From positions 929,001 to 993,000 of the forward strand of contig JAUIRK010001055.1 in assembly GCA_030549495.1 (NCBI GenBank): a stretch of DNA of 64,000 nt, written 5' to 3'. A program made the translations under genes and the position numbers. Positions 11,863 through 21,934 of the stretch are shown in pieces (within the stretch, counting starts at the first letter, position 1; each line of letters begins with the position of its first letter). The notes beneath the pieces were generated by a model. It saw only the letters and a program-made list of their open reading frames with translations, made no database searches and had not been told where the DNA came from. This DNA is from Nectonema munidae (taxonomy: Eukaryota; Nematomorpha; Nectonematoida; Nectonematidae).

Positions 11863-11884
11863 ACGTATCATATATATGATACGT
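11863..11884. repeat. perfect 22-bp palindrome
   Basis: The core CGTATCATATATATGATACG, flanked by A and T, reads the same on both strands. Related palindromes lie at 8083, 8129, 8469, 46093 and 48891. The context TGCCCAACG before and CTATTTTCAT after is also shared with the 48880 site. It may be a subterminal transposase-binding or end motif of the piggyBac-like family. Confidence 0.6.
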
Positions 11885-11889
11885 CTATT

Positions 11890-12925
11890 TTCATGGAAAA
11901 TAAAAATAATTTTTTATTTTTTCAAAAACATTGGTGAATAGTTAACCAAATGCGATAAATATGTAAAGTTACCTAAAATTTTGAGGAAAAAAATCTTTGG
12001 CCATAAGGCCTATTTTTTCTTCAAAAATACGTTGTCATTAAGGAGATAAAGCGTTCAAACATTAAATACTCTTTTATTTCTAAGCACCATTTGATTATGA
12101 AAACACATCGAAAATCATAATAATTATTCTAAAGTTTTTCTAGAAAACCTAAAGTTTAAAGTTTGATGAAAATTCATTCTCAAAAAAACTAATATATCTT
12201 AACTCTAAAAATTTTAATAATTAACACTATTTTTAATAAATTATATAGTCACAATAGCTAACATAATACTAATACTCAAAATATATATTTGAAAAGTATT
12301 TTCAACAATAGAAAACTTTTTATAGTATCGTCTAAAGAAGTCAATATTTAAACATAATTCATTTACTATATTCAATTTAAACAACATTTTCAACAAAAAA
12401 TTTTAAAGGATGAAATTTCTTAAAGTTAAAAAATTCTTTCGATAAAAGTGGTATTCCATAGTGCAATGAAATTAAATACTACCATATCATTATTAAAAGG
12501 CCCCAAAATAGCAACTCTAGTTTCAAAGAAATTCTCCAGACTTTTAAAAAGAAAACAATGGGTAAAAACATCTTTTTTTCACTTTTCGTGTTTTGTTGAT
12601 TTTAATGTATACATTTATAAAGTTCATAAAATAAGCTCTAATCTGGTGTTTTACTCGCTAAATTTGTGTAAGAAATGCAAAAACCTTATAATATTTGACC
12701 AATATCTTAATTACTCATAAATGAATGGAAAATGAGGGTAACAGGTGTGGTGAGACGCGTACCCATAAACAGAAAAATTCATATGTGCACATAAAGCATC
12801 GCGTTGCATAGCGGAATAATCGATATTCACATCGCACACACGCATGAGCATATCGCTATAATAAATGCAAAAGACAAGCGAGACTGTAATAATACGAAAT
12901 CAGTACTCATTAGGAGCAACATACA
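11890..12925. other. AT-rich intergenic sequence
   Basis: This is mostly low-complexity AT-rich DNA. An open frame at 12448-12560 on the plus strand ends at a GTAAAA donor-like site and has basic, protein-like content, but it is not recognised and may be chance. Confidence 0.4.
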
Positions 12926-12929
12926 GCGC

Positions 12930-13984
12930 CTGAAAGATGTATAATGAGTTGCGACTAAAGTACTGATGAATTTGGAGTTTTTGTATTAAGTATATATAAG
13001 AGGTACGATGAGTTAAATCATTTTGTTTTACCTTCCTTAATAACTCAAAAACTATAAAATATTTTTGAAAAAATTTAGAGATATGCAATATACATAACTA
13101 TAGTAACCTATCTATGCAAAAACCGAAAAATTTAATTTTGTAGTTTTTTTGAAAATGACAACCGATAAAAGTGGTGGCTATATCGTTCTATCTATATCAA
13201 ATCAATTTTTTATTGGGATCAAACAAAAGTTTGTAATGAGTGAATCACTTAAGTAAATACAACGAAAGGAAAATGAGAAAAGATTAAGTATATTTATATG
13301 TTAAAAATAATAGTAATATATGATAAAGAGAATAGAATTGATGCTTATGAACAGTGATTTAGTGTGTGGGTACATTGAGTAGATGGATAAAAAGGTCGTG
13401 TTTAAATTTAGAGTAGGATGAGATATTTCTTAAAGATCTGGGTAAGGAGTTGAAAAGAAGAGATGAGCAGAAGTAAAATGTCTTTTTTCGTTTTTTAATC
13501 TGGCGCTGACTGGTGGGATAAAATTTTTTTATCTTGAGTAGGTTTTTATTTTTTTGTTGTGGGAATGAGGTGAGTGCTGTATAGATAAGATAAAGTGATA
13601 TGAATAGTACATGTTCATCAAAAGTGATCAGAGAAAAATTGATAAAAAAAGAGCATTCAAATATAAAATTATAAACAAATTAGATAAATATAAAAAAATA
13701 AAAGATTTAAATCTACAAGTTAACAAAACAGATTTAAAATAATTAATATATATGATATAAAACTTTACCAACAATATATATCACTTTTTCGAAAATTTTG
13801 ATGTTTTATAACTTTTTCAAAATTAGTTCAATTGTTTTGAAACTTTGAAACAAGGTTTTCTTGGTCTATATTAAAATCTATGTAAATTTTGTGAGTTTAC
13901 ATTTTGTCGGGAAAAAGTTATAAGCGCTCAAAATTTGTTACAAAAACATATATATATATAGTGGCTTTTACTTCTAAAGCATAG
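12930..13984 (-). repeat. dispersed two-part repeat, copy 1
   Basis: The reverse complement of 13740-13984 matches 49921-50130 (start GCTTTAGAAG then AAAAGCCACT, later ACCAAGAAAACCTTGTTTCA). The reverse complement of 12930-13110 matches about 50205-50370 (GGTTACTATAGTTATGTATA). About 525 bp between the two parts (13215-13740) is absent from the other copy. No coding potential is seen. Confidence 0.7.
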
Positions 13985-14110
13985 GGGCGTGAGTATGGTT
14001 GGTTAGATGCTGGATTCGATAACTCAAGGTGTTAGGTTTGATCCTACATCTACATCTACTAAAAAGCAATTGTGCCTTTTCGATGAAAACACCATATAAA
14101 AAACCATGAT
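13982..14110 (+). repeat. tRNA-derived SINE
   Basis: The head GGTTGGTTAGATGCTGGATT resembles a tRNA A-box arm, and GGTTTGATCCT is the B-box. The shared SINE body follows (GCAATTGTGCCTTTTCGATG then AAAACACC). It directly abuts the repeat ending at 13984. Confidence 0.7.
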
Positions 14111-14214
14111 GATTTAAAAAATAAGTTTTTTGGTGTATATATGTATATTTACGTGTATTGGGTATACTTGTATGTATATGTTGAAGTTTTCCCATATGTT
14201 AATTTTTCTTATGA

Positions 14215-14910
14215 ATTTTGATGAATGTTTGAATTGGTGTTTGAGGTTGTTCAGGTAGGAATTCTAGAAGTAGGCGTTTTTTTGTTTTGTGAATGGGTTG
14301 TTTGGAGTAGAAGTGAGAATGGAAGTTGAACTGTTTTGTTGAAGCATATGGCTGATTTTTCTAGTTCTGATGTTGTGTTGGTTTTTATTTCAGTATTAGC
14401 TATTTTTAATTGCACTGTTTTTAGGAAAGCACTCCAGAAAATGTGTTTGCCAATGGGGTGGTTGTATTGGGTCTTTTTGTGTACATGATTGGAAGATTGA
14501 CTTGGAAAGATATTAAAGAGTGATCTAAAGCTGAGTGTGTGTCGCGAATCTTCCATTTCTTTATGATTTCATTGGTTTTGGCATTGATATATTATGTCTA
14601 GGTGCTTGCGTTGAAATGATGCAGATGTGTTAGAATATGCTATAGTGAGGTTAAGGGAAGAAAGAGAATTGAGGGTTTGCAGACAACCAAGATTTTGTTT
14701 TGTATCCAAAAATATGAGCGTGTATTGAGGTCTGTAGAAATAATGAGGGAAAAACTTTTGTCTATATTATTTTTTATTTTGGTTAATATGTTGTCAAGTC
14801 AATCAGGAATGGGTTGTGAGTAAAGATAGCAGGATAGTAGTTGGGTAGTAGTGGAGTTGATAAGAGTGAAGATGTAGTTAGAATTAGAAAATTGGTATAA
14901 TGGTGTATTG
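14215..14910 (-). pseudogene. LINE endonuclease fragment (Jockey/R1-like)
   Basis: Minus-strand frames carry blocks in the order of an APE-type non-LTR endonuclease. These are TDLNTRSYFWIQ (GDFNA-like), LQTLNSLSSLNLTIAYSNTS, SFQRKHLDIIYQCQNQ (pTxxxxxxsxlDl-like) and KWKIRDTHSALDHSLISFQV (the terminal SDH motif as LDH). Frame changes separate them, so the copy is dead. No reverse transcriptase domain is present. Confidence 0.6.
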
Positions 14911-15290
14911 AAAATGTATGTTTTTATCATGTTGCAAGGCGAATAATCGTCTAAGGGGGTATGTGCATAAGTTTGTATTAGTCAATCAGGTTTTAAAAAA
15001 TCAATCAATCACAATAAATGTTATCTTTTTATTTTTTATTATTGAAATGGCTGTAAATTTGAAATTTAAATTTCAAAATTTATTCCAAAAAGAGAAATCT
15101 CTGACTCCAATAAATTTTTGATTGATATTCTTTCAAAGTATATTATAAGAAGGACGAGGTTGAAGTTTTGTCATTTTATTTATAATATTTAAATTAGTAA
15201 AAAGGGTAATAATATCATAACTTTTTATTTCTAATTTAGGTTTTATATATCATCCATTGTTTTTTTACTGAAATTTCTGTGATTAAAGAA
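14911..15290. other. AT-rich intergenic sequence
   Basis: I see no gene or clear repeat. Confidence 0.4.
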
Positions 15291-15299
15291 TCTAGGTTA

Positions 15300-15475
15300 T
15301 GAATAAATGTTGGCTGGTTGGTTGGAGATATCAAAGCACTTTCAGACGTAAGGATATATGCTCCCATTATGCTTAAGATGGTTAATCAAAGTTTTTGTAA
15401 ATTTAGTTGTGAGCCTTTGAGATCGAACCCCTGACCTTCAACCGTTAAGCTGAGACGAGTAACGCCCATTAAGGC
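15300..15475 (-). repeat. tRNA-derived SINE, second family
   Basis: The minus strand reads GGGCGTTACTCGTCTCAGCT, then AGGTCAGGGGTTCGATCTC, which is a good B-box. It differs from the first SINE family in its body. A partial relative lies at 29275-29425 (-). Confidence 0.5.
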
Positions 15476-16310
15476 TCTATGAATAACGGTTATTAATTTA
15501 AAAATTTGTGGCCCATTTATTTAAAAAAAATCTTCATATTCTGATGCTGCTAAAAAATCCTCAAATTTTCTTAATCATAAATTTCATAATCCTGTTGAGA
15601 TTCTTAATTTTAAGAAAATTTTTCTGATGAGGTGTTTTTTCAAAGTTTCTATTGTAAAAATTTACCCTTAAATTTATTTTTCCTCATTCAACCTCCTTAG
15701 AATCAAGTTAACAAAAATCCTATCTTTAATCCTAAAATTATCATAAAAAAAATCTTTGTTCTGAAGTGAAGGATGAGGAAGTCAATATTGGATAAAAATG
15801 ATTATATCAAAAAATCTATGGAAAGTAAAAAAAACTTTTAAGATTCTCTTCTTCAAAATTAATCAGAAAATTAAAAAATTTGTTGTCTTTACCTTGGATC
15901 CTTAGATTAAACACTTTATAAAAAACAACGGTGTTTTTCTATTTATTATGTTTTTGATTTTTATTCCTTTAAACAGCGTTCTATATGTTATAAATAGGGG
16001 CACAATTATTTATCTTGTAAATATATCTCTACTCCGGTCGGCAAATACTGTTCGGGTAACCATAAATCTAAATCATGTATTGTTTCCCAAATAGAGAATA
16101 ATTTAAATGTACTAACTGAATGTTGAAAAAATGAGTAATTTTAACCAAGCTGATTTTGATCTGAACTACCCTATTAGGAAGAACAATTATGATTGTATGA
16201 AAAATATGACTATTTTTTATAGCTTTAATTCGTTTGAAAACAAAAGAATAATATGAACTCTACTATCAGCATAATTGGAGCTTCCATTGTTTATAAGAAA
16301 AGTAAAAATT
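15476..16310. other. AT-rich intergenic sequence
   Basis: No gene, RNA or recognised repeat was seen. Confidence 0.4.
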
Positions 16311-16319
16311 TTATTTTTT

Positions 16320-16960
16320 ACTTTGACAACGTTGGTAATAGGGGAGAAATTTTGCCTTGGATAACGTGAGCTAGTGTCACATCAGAAGTAGAAGAACAAA
16401 GGTTTGATGAAGCAGAACGGCATACTTTAACAAATTGGCCCAGTTTGCCATATTTTAGACATACCTCATATTTTGCAGGACAATAACCACGATTATATTT
16501 TGGATGACGACTTCCTCCGAAGTTGAAACATTTGCCATTCGAAAAATACGTTTTTGGAAATATAGAAGAAAGCTTTACCGATTCACACAGCTGAATCGTT
16601 TGAATCAGCCAGAATATTCTCAGAAAAAGTAGAAATAGTAGGTAGTTCTAGTAGTAGTAGTTACAACCTCTACATGTGTAATTTGTGAGTCATAAGCCTT
16701 AGTTCCAAAGTTCTAGCACATTCTGTGGCTTCTTTAAGGCTCAAATCATCACTTTGTTAGAGTCTAGCACGTATTGCAGAAAAGCGAAGTCCATGCATGA
16801 AAGAATCGCGAACAGACTCATCACTGTATATTGTAGCACTTACGTCTTTAAAGCAACAAACACAGCAAAACGTTTCAAATCTTGAAATTATTGATCCACA
16901 TATAAATTTTCCTGCTGCAGCCGTGTTGAAAGCAAATGTCTAGCATGAATGATACATGAG
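16320..16960 (-). pseudogene. LTR retrotransposon (Gypsy-like) gag fossil
   Basis: Minus-strand sequence resembles the gag region of a Ty3/Gypsy-type element: an upstream helical gag part followed by Cys/His zinc-knuckle-like sequence. The copy is broken, with several interruptions. No pol region was found beside it. It appears old. Confidence 0.55.
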
Positions 16961-16978
16961 GGTTTTCGTTAAAAAAAG

Positions 16979-17330
16979 TTTATAAATACTATAACTTCTG
17001 TGTTTGTTTCAATAGTCTCTTTTTGCTGAATAAATTGATGTAAAATTGGCAGAAAGGAAAGGAATAACCTAACAAGGGTTTATTCAGCAAAAAGAGACTA
17101 TGGAAACAAACACATAAGTCATAGTATTTATACACTTTTTATTCACAAAATAGCATTCAAACTAGTCAACAAAAATCAGAATAGAATGAGGGAAAACTTG
17201 AAGTTAGAATAGAAGCCAAATGCTCGCAATGTTCAGACATTAGAATAAAATGAGGAAAAATTAGGTGTAAAGTAAAATTAGAATATACGCTAAATATTCG
17301 CTCACAATGTTCATACAACAATACGCATGC
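16979..17330 (-). repeat. LTR-like sequence with an inverted duplication
   Basis: This lies on the 5' side of the gag fossil (minus strand). It contains a TATA-like GTATAAATAC and an AATAAA signal about 50 nt later, the arrangement expected in an LTR. Part of it is duplicated in inverted orientation: arms 16979-17033 and 17079-17133 are about 90% identical. Assignment as an LTR is inferred from position and signals. No second LTR was found. Confidence 0.4.
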
Positions 17331-17339
17331 TAAAGACAG

Positions 17340-19240
17340 ATAAAGCCATGAGAATTGGGTAAATAGAAGAGCAAGAATCTTTTGAGCATACTTTTTTACA
17401 TTCTTCGTTTATCTACACCGTCTAAATTTCAAGCATTATTCCCTTATTTTTATAAAAGTTCCTGAATAAATTTAGCTCAACTGCTGTTTTAAATCTAATT
17501 TTATTGGCCAAAAATTTATTTTCAACCATAACAAGTGATAAGTAATTGACAATTTCCATTACCTGTTTTTATGATTAGCTTTTACTTGAAAAGTCAGATA
17601 AATTTAAAGATAATTCATCACTATTTTGAGACGAAATAAACCCTATCTATGAGTATTTTTTAGAAAGGGAAATATTTCTTTTCTTAACAGAATAAATTCC
17701 CTCAATAAAGCAATCTGCTGTTGTAAAAAGTAGAATTGTTTGAAAATTAATTCTTTTAATTGCATCAGAAAAATAAAATGTATTATAAGATGGATAATAT
17801 TCAAAGCAAAAAAACTGATGAAAGAAAATGATAAGCTTGAACTGAACACAATATTTAACAAGAAGAATCATAATTTTTCTCGCATAATAGACATTTTGCA
17901 AAGCTTGATTTAATTTTACAAGAGCAGATTCCACATATCATAACGCCATCCCTTAAAAAAAGACATTTTATAGGCATATTTATTATGTAAAAAGTAAGAA
18001 GTATGTAGAGGTTTAGCTAAGGGGGACAAAGCCAAAAAGTTTATTTGTCCTTCCCGCTAAAAATATATTAGCACCTTGAATGTAGCTAGGAGGATATCAA
18101 TAAGTTGACATTCTGTTCTATGTAATATGTTAATAGTGTTTATGAATTGCAAATAGTAAAAGATCTGCGAAAAAGTTAGACATAAATTGTAGTAAAAAGT
18201 CCGGGCAACGCCTCTGCAAGTACGTAGAAATAAAGATCAGAGTGTAACTTAGCATAATTTATTTGTAATAAACTAATAAAGAAAATTCCTCATCTTATAC
18301 TTCTACAAATGAATTCCTTTATCTAAACTAACTCTATGTCACATTTGATGATTGAAAGTTTTATTACTAATAGTTATTCACGGAAAGATTAGGAAGGAAA
18401 AAGAGTTTAAGAAAAAAATTTTCAAGCGAGTAACACTTTTGTGGCCCTTTTTTACTTTTTTTGACAAACAAAGAAAAGTGCTGCTACTTCACAATTATTG
18501 ATATTTTTATGTCATATTCTAAAAAGAAGTGAAAATATTTCAATCCATTCATCTACAATACTTACATCTAGGCTTTATTTAACCACAAATCATATATGAT
18601 TTTATGGAAAATCTAGATTTCTAAGAAGATAGTCACGCTTTAGAAGCCTCATCATTTGATTTTTCAGAAAACTTTATTGCTTTTGCTATAATGAATGCCC
18701 ATTTAGAAATTGTAGGCATTTTATAACTTCATTGTAAAATTTCTATACATGCAATTTAAAGTACCAGATTTAAAAGATGTAAAAACTTTGAATGAAAAGG
18801 ATTAGACAAATGATGAATAGGAGAGATGATCTTTAGTGGTGATTAGATGCTGAGTTGTAATGAGATTTACTGGGTTGAAAGGAGAACTGTTTAACGTTGA
18901 AAGCCAGATAAAATCTAAGATGGAGTTCATAATCAAGGCAAACTGTTGTGAAGAGTTGTGTCATAAGTATGATGTACATAAGTAAAAAACTACATATAGT
19001 AATGTATCAAGATGCCAGGGATTAAAGGAGAATAAGATTGAGTAGAGAAAGTTATGGAGCAACAAATAGGACTTATACTTAAATAGGTCCTACTTTATTG
19101 GTTTTTAGTTTTTAGGTTTTAGGATGGGCCACCCATACATAAGCCACCTATGTTGGTTTACAGGCAACTGCACATTACCCGGCATACTACTTTATAGGTA
19201 AAATAAAATAAGTATAAAAAAATATTTTATTATTATTTAT
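17340..19240. other. AT-rich intergenic sequence
   Basis: No gene was recognised. 19080-19200 is slightly GC-richer (GGGCCACCCATACATAAGCC) and could be a SINE or promoter-proximal sequence upstream of the Sld5 gene, but nothing firm can be said. Confidence 0.35.
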
Positions 19241-19251
19241 TTTTTATTTCG

Positions 19252-21777
19252 ATGAACGGCTCCAACGAATTTGAAAATTTTTCTGTTCAATCATTATACA
19301 AGAAGTTTGCTACTGTAAACTTATATATTTTTTATAGTAATATAAATAAATCCTTAAATAATAGTTATATAGAAATGAGATCAATTCCCCCACTATCCAA
19401 CCATGTGATGAAGATTTAATAGAAATTATGATAGATCAAATTCTAGAAATGCAATCAAACATCAGTAGAAGCAATCACAAAGATCTTAAAATTTCACTTC
19501 ATCAATTAGAAGTAGTTAATTATTTTTTAAATAACATTATAATATTTCATTTTTTAGATTGAAAGGATAAAATATCTCATCAAGCGATATATTAATTGTA
19601 GAATTCATAAGGTAATAACAGTTTCAGATCCTTTCTTTAATATTGATTTTTATTATTATTAAATAGATAGAAAAATTTTTCCCATATCTTTTTTTGTCTT
19701 CTCAGTTAAATAACTCCACTTCTCTTGAAAGCATTCTAACAGAAGATGAGATAACCTATTCTAAAAGGTATTGTTAAACTGAAAATATTCTATATAAACT
19801 TTTCAGATATTTTTTATAGATTGTAAATATCACGCTTTTATAAATTGTATTCAAATAATATTTATTTTTTATATGTGACATTTGTGTTACACTATGGATA
19901 CAAAGCAAATCTTATTTGATAGCAAGAACAAAATGGTTTAATGATGATTATACCTAATATCGGCTGTTGAGTTATTGATCAGTTTTTTCTTCAATCCTTG
20001 AAATTAAAAGCGTATAACGTGTTCAACTAACGTCATTTATGCCTTATTTGATTCACCACATGAGTTCTTTTAGTTCTTCAAGTCGTGGAAATTCTTTATA
20101 TTCTCACTTTTCAAACTTCACATAACTTTTGTGATACGTGATCCTTGTTTACACTCTGTTGTTGTTAAAGGTTATATGAGAAAATTTTTTTGACATTAAT
20201 TGTGAATGACTCTATAGTATATTTAATATGAAATCATTGTTTTCTAATATAAGTACAAATGTCGTGTAAACACAGCGAACAAAATGGTTAAAGGTAATAC
20301 GCCTTATAGACAATCCAGAGGGCATATGCCTATTTTTACCAATCTTCACATTTCAACTTTGAATATTTGGATAAAACCTACTCTAATTTGTTTCTAAACT
20401 AAAGATGTATGAGAGAAATTATGTTCTAGTTTGACCATCGATGCTCTTTAGATCAAACAGTTCTTCTTTGAGTAGTATTAGATGAAATATATTGGTTTTT
20501 TTGGATTTTATACAAATATTTAAATAGGAGAGCCACTATATCATCTAGTGGATTTCAGTACAAAGCTGCAAACCAAAAAGCATAGTGACTAGTAAATGTA
20601 ATCAATGTTAAAAGTTACAAGTATTTGTAAAACGTATACAAGTATGTATGCCTGTCTTATCAATAAAATAGATTTTTCACTTATCCAATTTCATTTTTTT
20701 TATTGTATAATTTGGCAAAAATAAAATAAACTTTGACTTGACTTTGAAAATATTATGCGGAAATTTAATGCTATAAATTTAGTTTTTATTTTATTCGTAT
20801 AAACAGTTTTAGGTAGAAAAAATTACATACTATTTTCACCCTAACCCTAACCTTATATTTTTCACTTTTTAGAAAGTACTTTCATATTTTATATCTAGGG
20901 AGGGAAGGACTTTTACTCTCATGATTATTTTAACATTCTAACCTTATTGATTTTGATCTTTAGATATTATAATTTGATAAAGTCATATCTTAAAGAAAAG
21001 TGCCTAGACAATCTTCCTCAAAATTTTCAAAACTGTGAATTAAAAAATGGTATGATTTTTTATTTCAAGAGTGCCTTAAAGTAAAGACTGTTTTCTCTTT
21101 TAGCGATTAAACCTGAATTGGATCAGTTTGTTTTTGTTCGTGCTTGTCAAGATATTGACTCAATTTTGATGGAATCTCAAACTTTTACAACGGAGTATGT
21201 ATAATCAGTGATGAATTTTGGGCTAGAGCGCTGGATACTCCAAAGCAACAACTTTGTTAAAAAAAATTTTCTTGGAAATTAAATTTATGAATATGCAAGG
21301 AAAATTCATATTCTGAAGATAAAATGTTGAGCGAAAATCTCGTTTTACCGTAGATAAAATAGTTTGACGCGCATAATGAGATTATCTCCAGTGCTGCATG
21401 CCTTATATCTGACACTCCTGGTCTATACTATCATGAACACTGGATTTGCATTAACGCATCTATTCTATCTATCCTATCTATTCTAAACTTTCAATATGTC
21501 TTTTATAGTGATCAGTTAATACAAAAATGAGAAATGACGTTATTTTTTCGACTGTAAGGAGTTAAAGGCCTGGCCAAGTTCTTTTTAAAATATTCACCGC
21601 CACACTTGCCAAAATTCATCATTGGTATAACGCGTATATGTAATTAATCTTGCGTATCCTTAATCAATCTTCTTTTTCAGAAGTGATATAATCGACATGC
21701 CGAAGAATTCTCAATTTTTGGTAAAGTTTAGTTGCATTTCAAATTTATTAAAGGATAATCAAGTTTCATTGGTATAA
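19252..21777 (+). CDS. GINS4: DNA replication complex GINS protein SLD5 (GINS4)
   Basis: Seven exons join in phase: 19252-19314, 19365-19511, 19558-19611, 19667-19767, 20964-21049, 21104-21194 and 21681-21777, giving 212 residues (human Sld5 is about 223). Sld5 is one subunit of the GINS tetramer, part of the CMG replicative helicase in the nucleus. Diagnostic blocks are LIEIMIDQILEMQ, HKDLKISLHQLE, IERIKYLIKRYINCRIHKIE, KFFPYL, the A-domain end around LPQNFQN, and a C-terminal B domain (FVFVRACQDIDSIL, SDIIDMPKNSQFLVKF, ending QVSLV like the family's VQLI). All introns are GT-AG. Most are 46-54 nt, but intron 4 is 1.2 kb. No frame is broken, so the gene looks functional. The exon 1 start is the least certain part. 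Confidence 0.92.
19768..20963 (+). other. long intron 4 of the Sld5 gene
   Basis: The intron runs from GTATTG to CTTTAG. It is AT-rich with no coding potential. It contains a solo end-like block near 20190-20215 (TTGACATTAATTGTGAATGA) resembling the termini of the MITE at 48495, and a CCCTAACCCTAACC stretch near 20839. Confidence 0.6.
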
Positions 21778-21789
21778 AAAGAGAGATCC

Positions 21790-21934
21790 TTAGGCGCCAA
21801 ATCCGATTTGCTTGTAAAGATCGGGAACGGAGTCGTCGTATTGCGCTCTATAGTATTGCCAAGCAACAAGGTCTCCAATTCCATATTTTGCTACAAATTT
21901 TTTATAGCTTCCTTTTTCTCTTCCTTTGTTTTCT
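21790..21934 (-). CDS. PEBP-like gene exon 6 (C terminus)
   Basis: After the acceptor TTTTTATTTAG the frame reads ENKGREKGSYKKFVAKYGIG and continues to LYKQIGFGA and a stop at 21790-21792. This matches the usual PEBP ending with its YQAQWDDYVPKLYKQL-type helix. The stop codon is 12 nt from the convergent Sld5 stop, so the two 3' UTRs must overlap. Confidence 0.88.

Noticed and set aside
20839-20853. CCCTAACCCTAACC as a telomere-like repeat
   Set aside because: Only about 2.3 units inside an Sld5 intron, and the vertebrate-type motif rather than the arthropod TTAGG. Best taken as chance.
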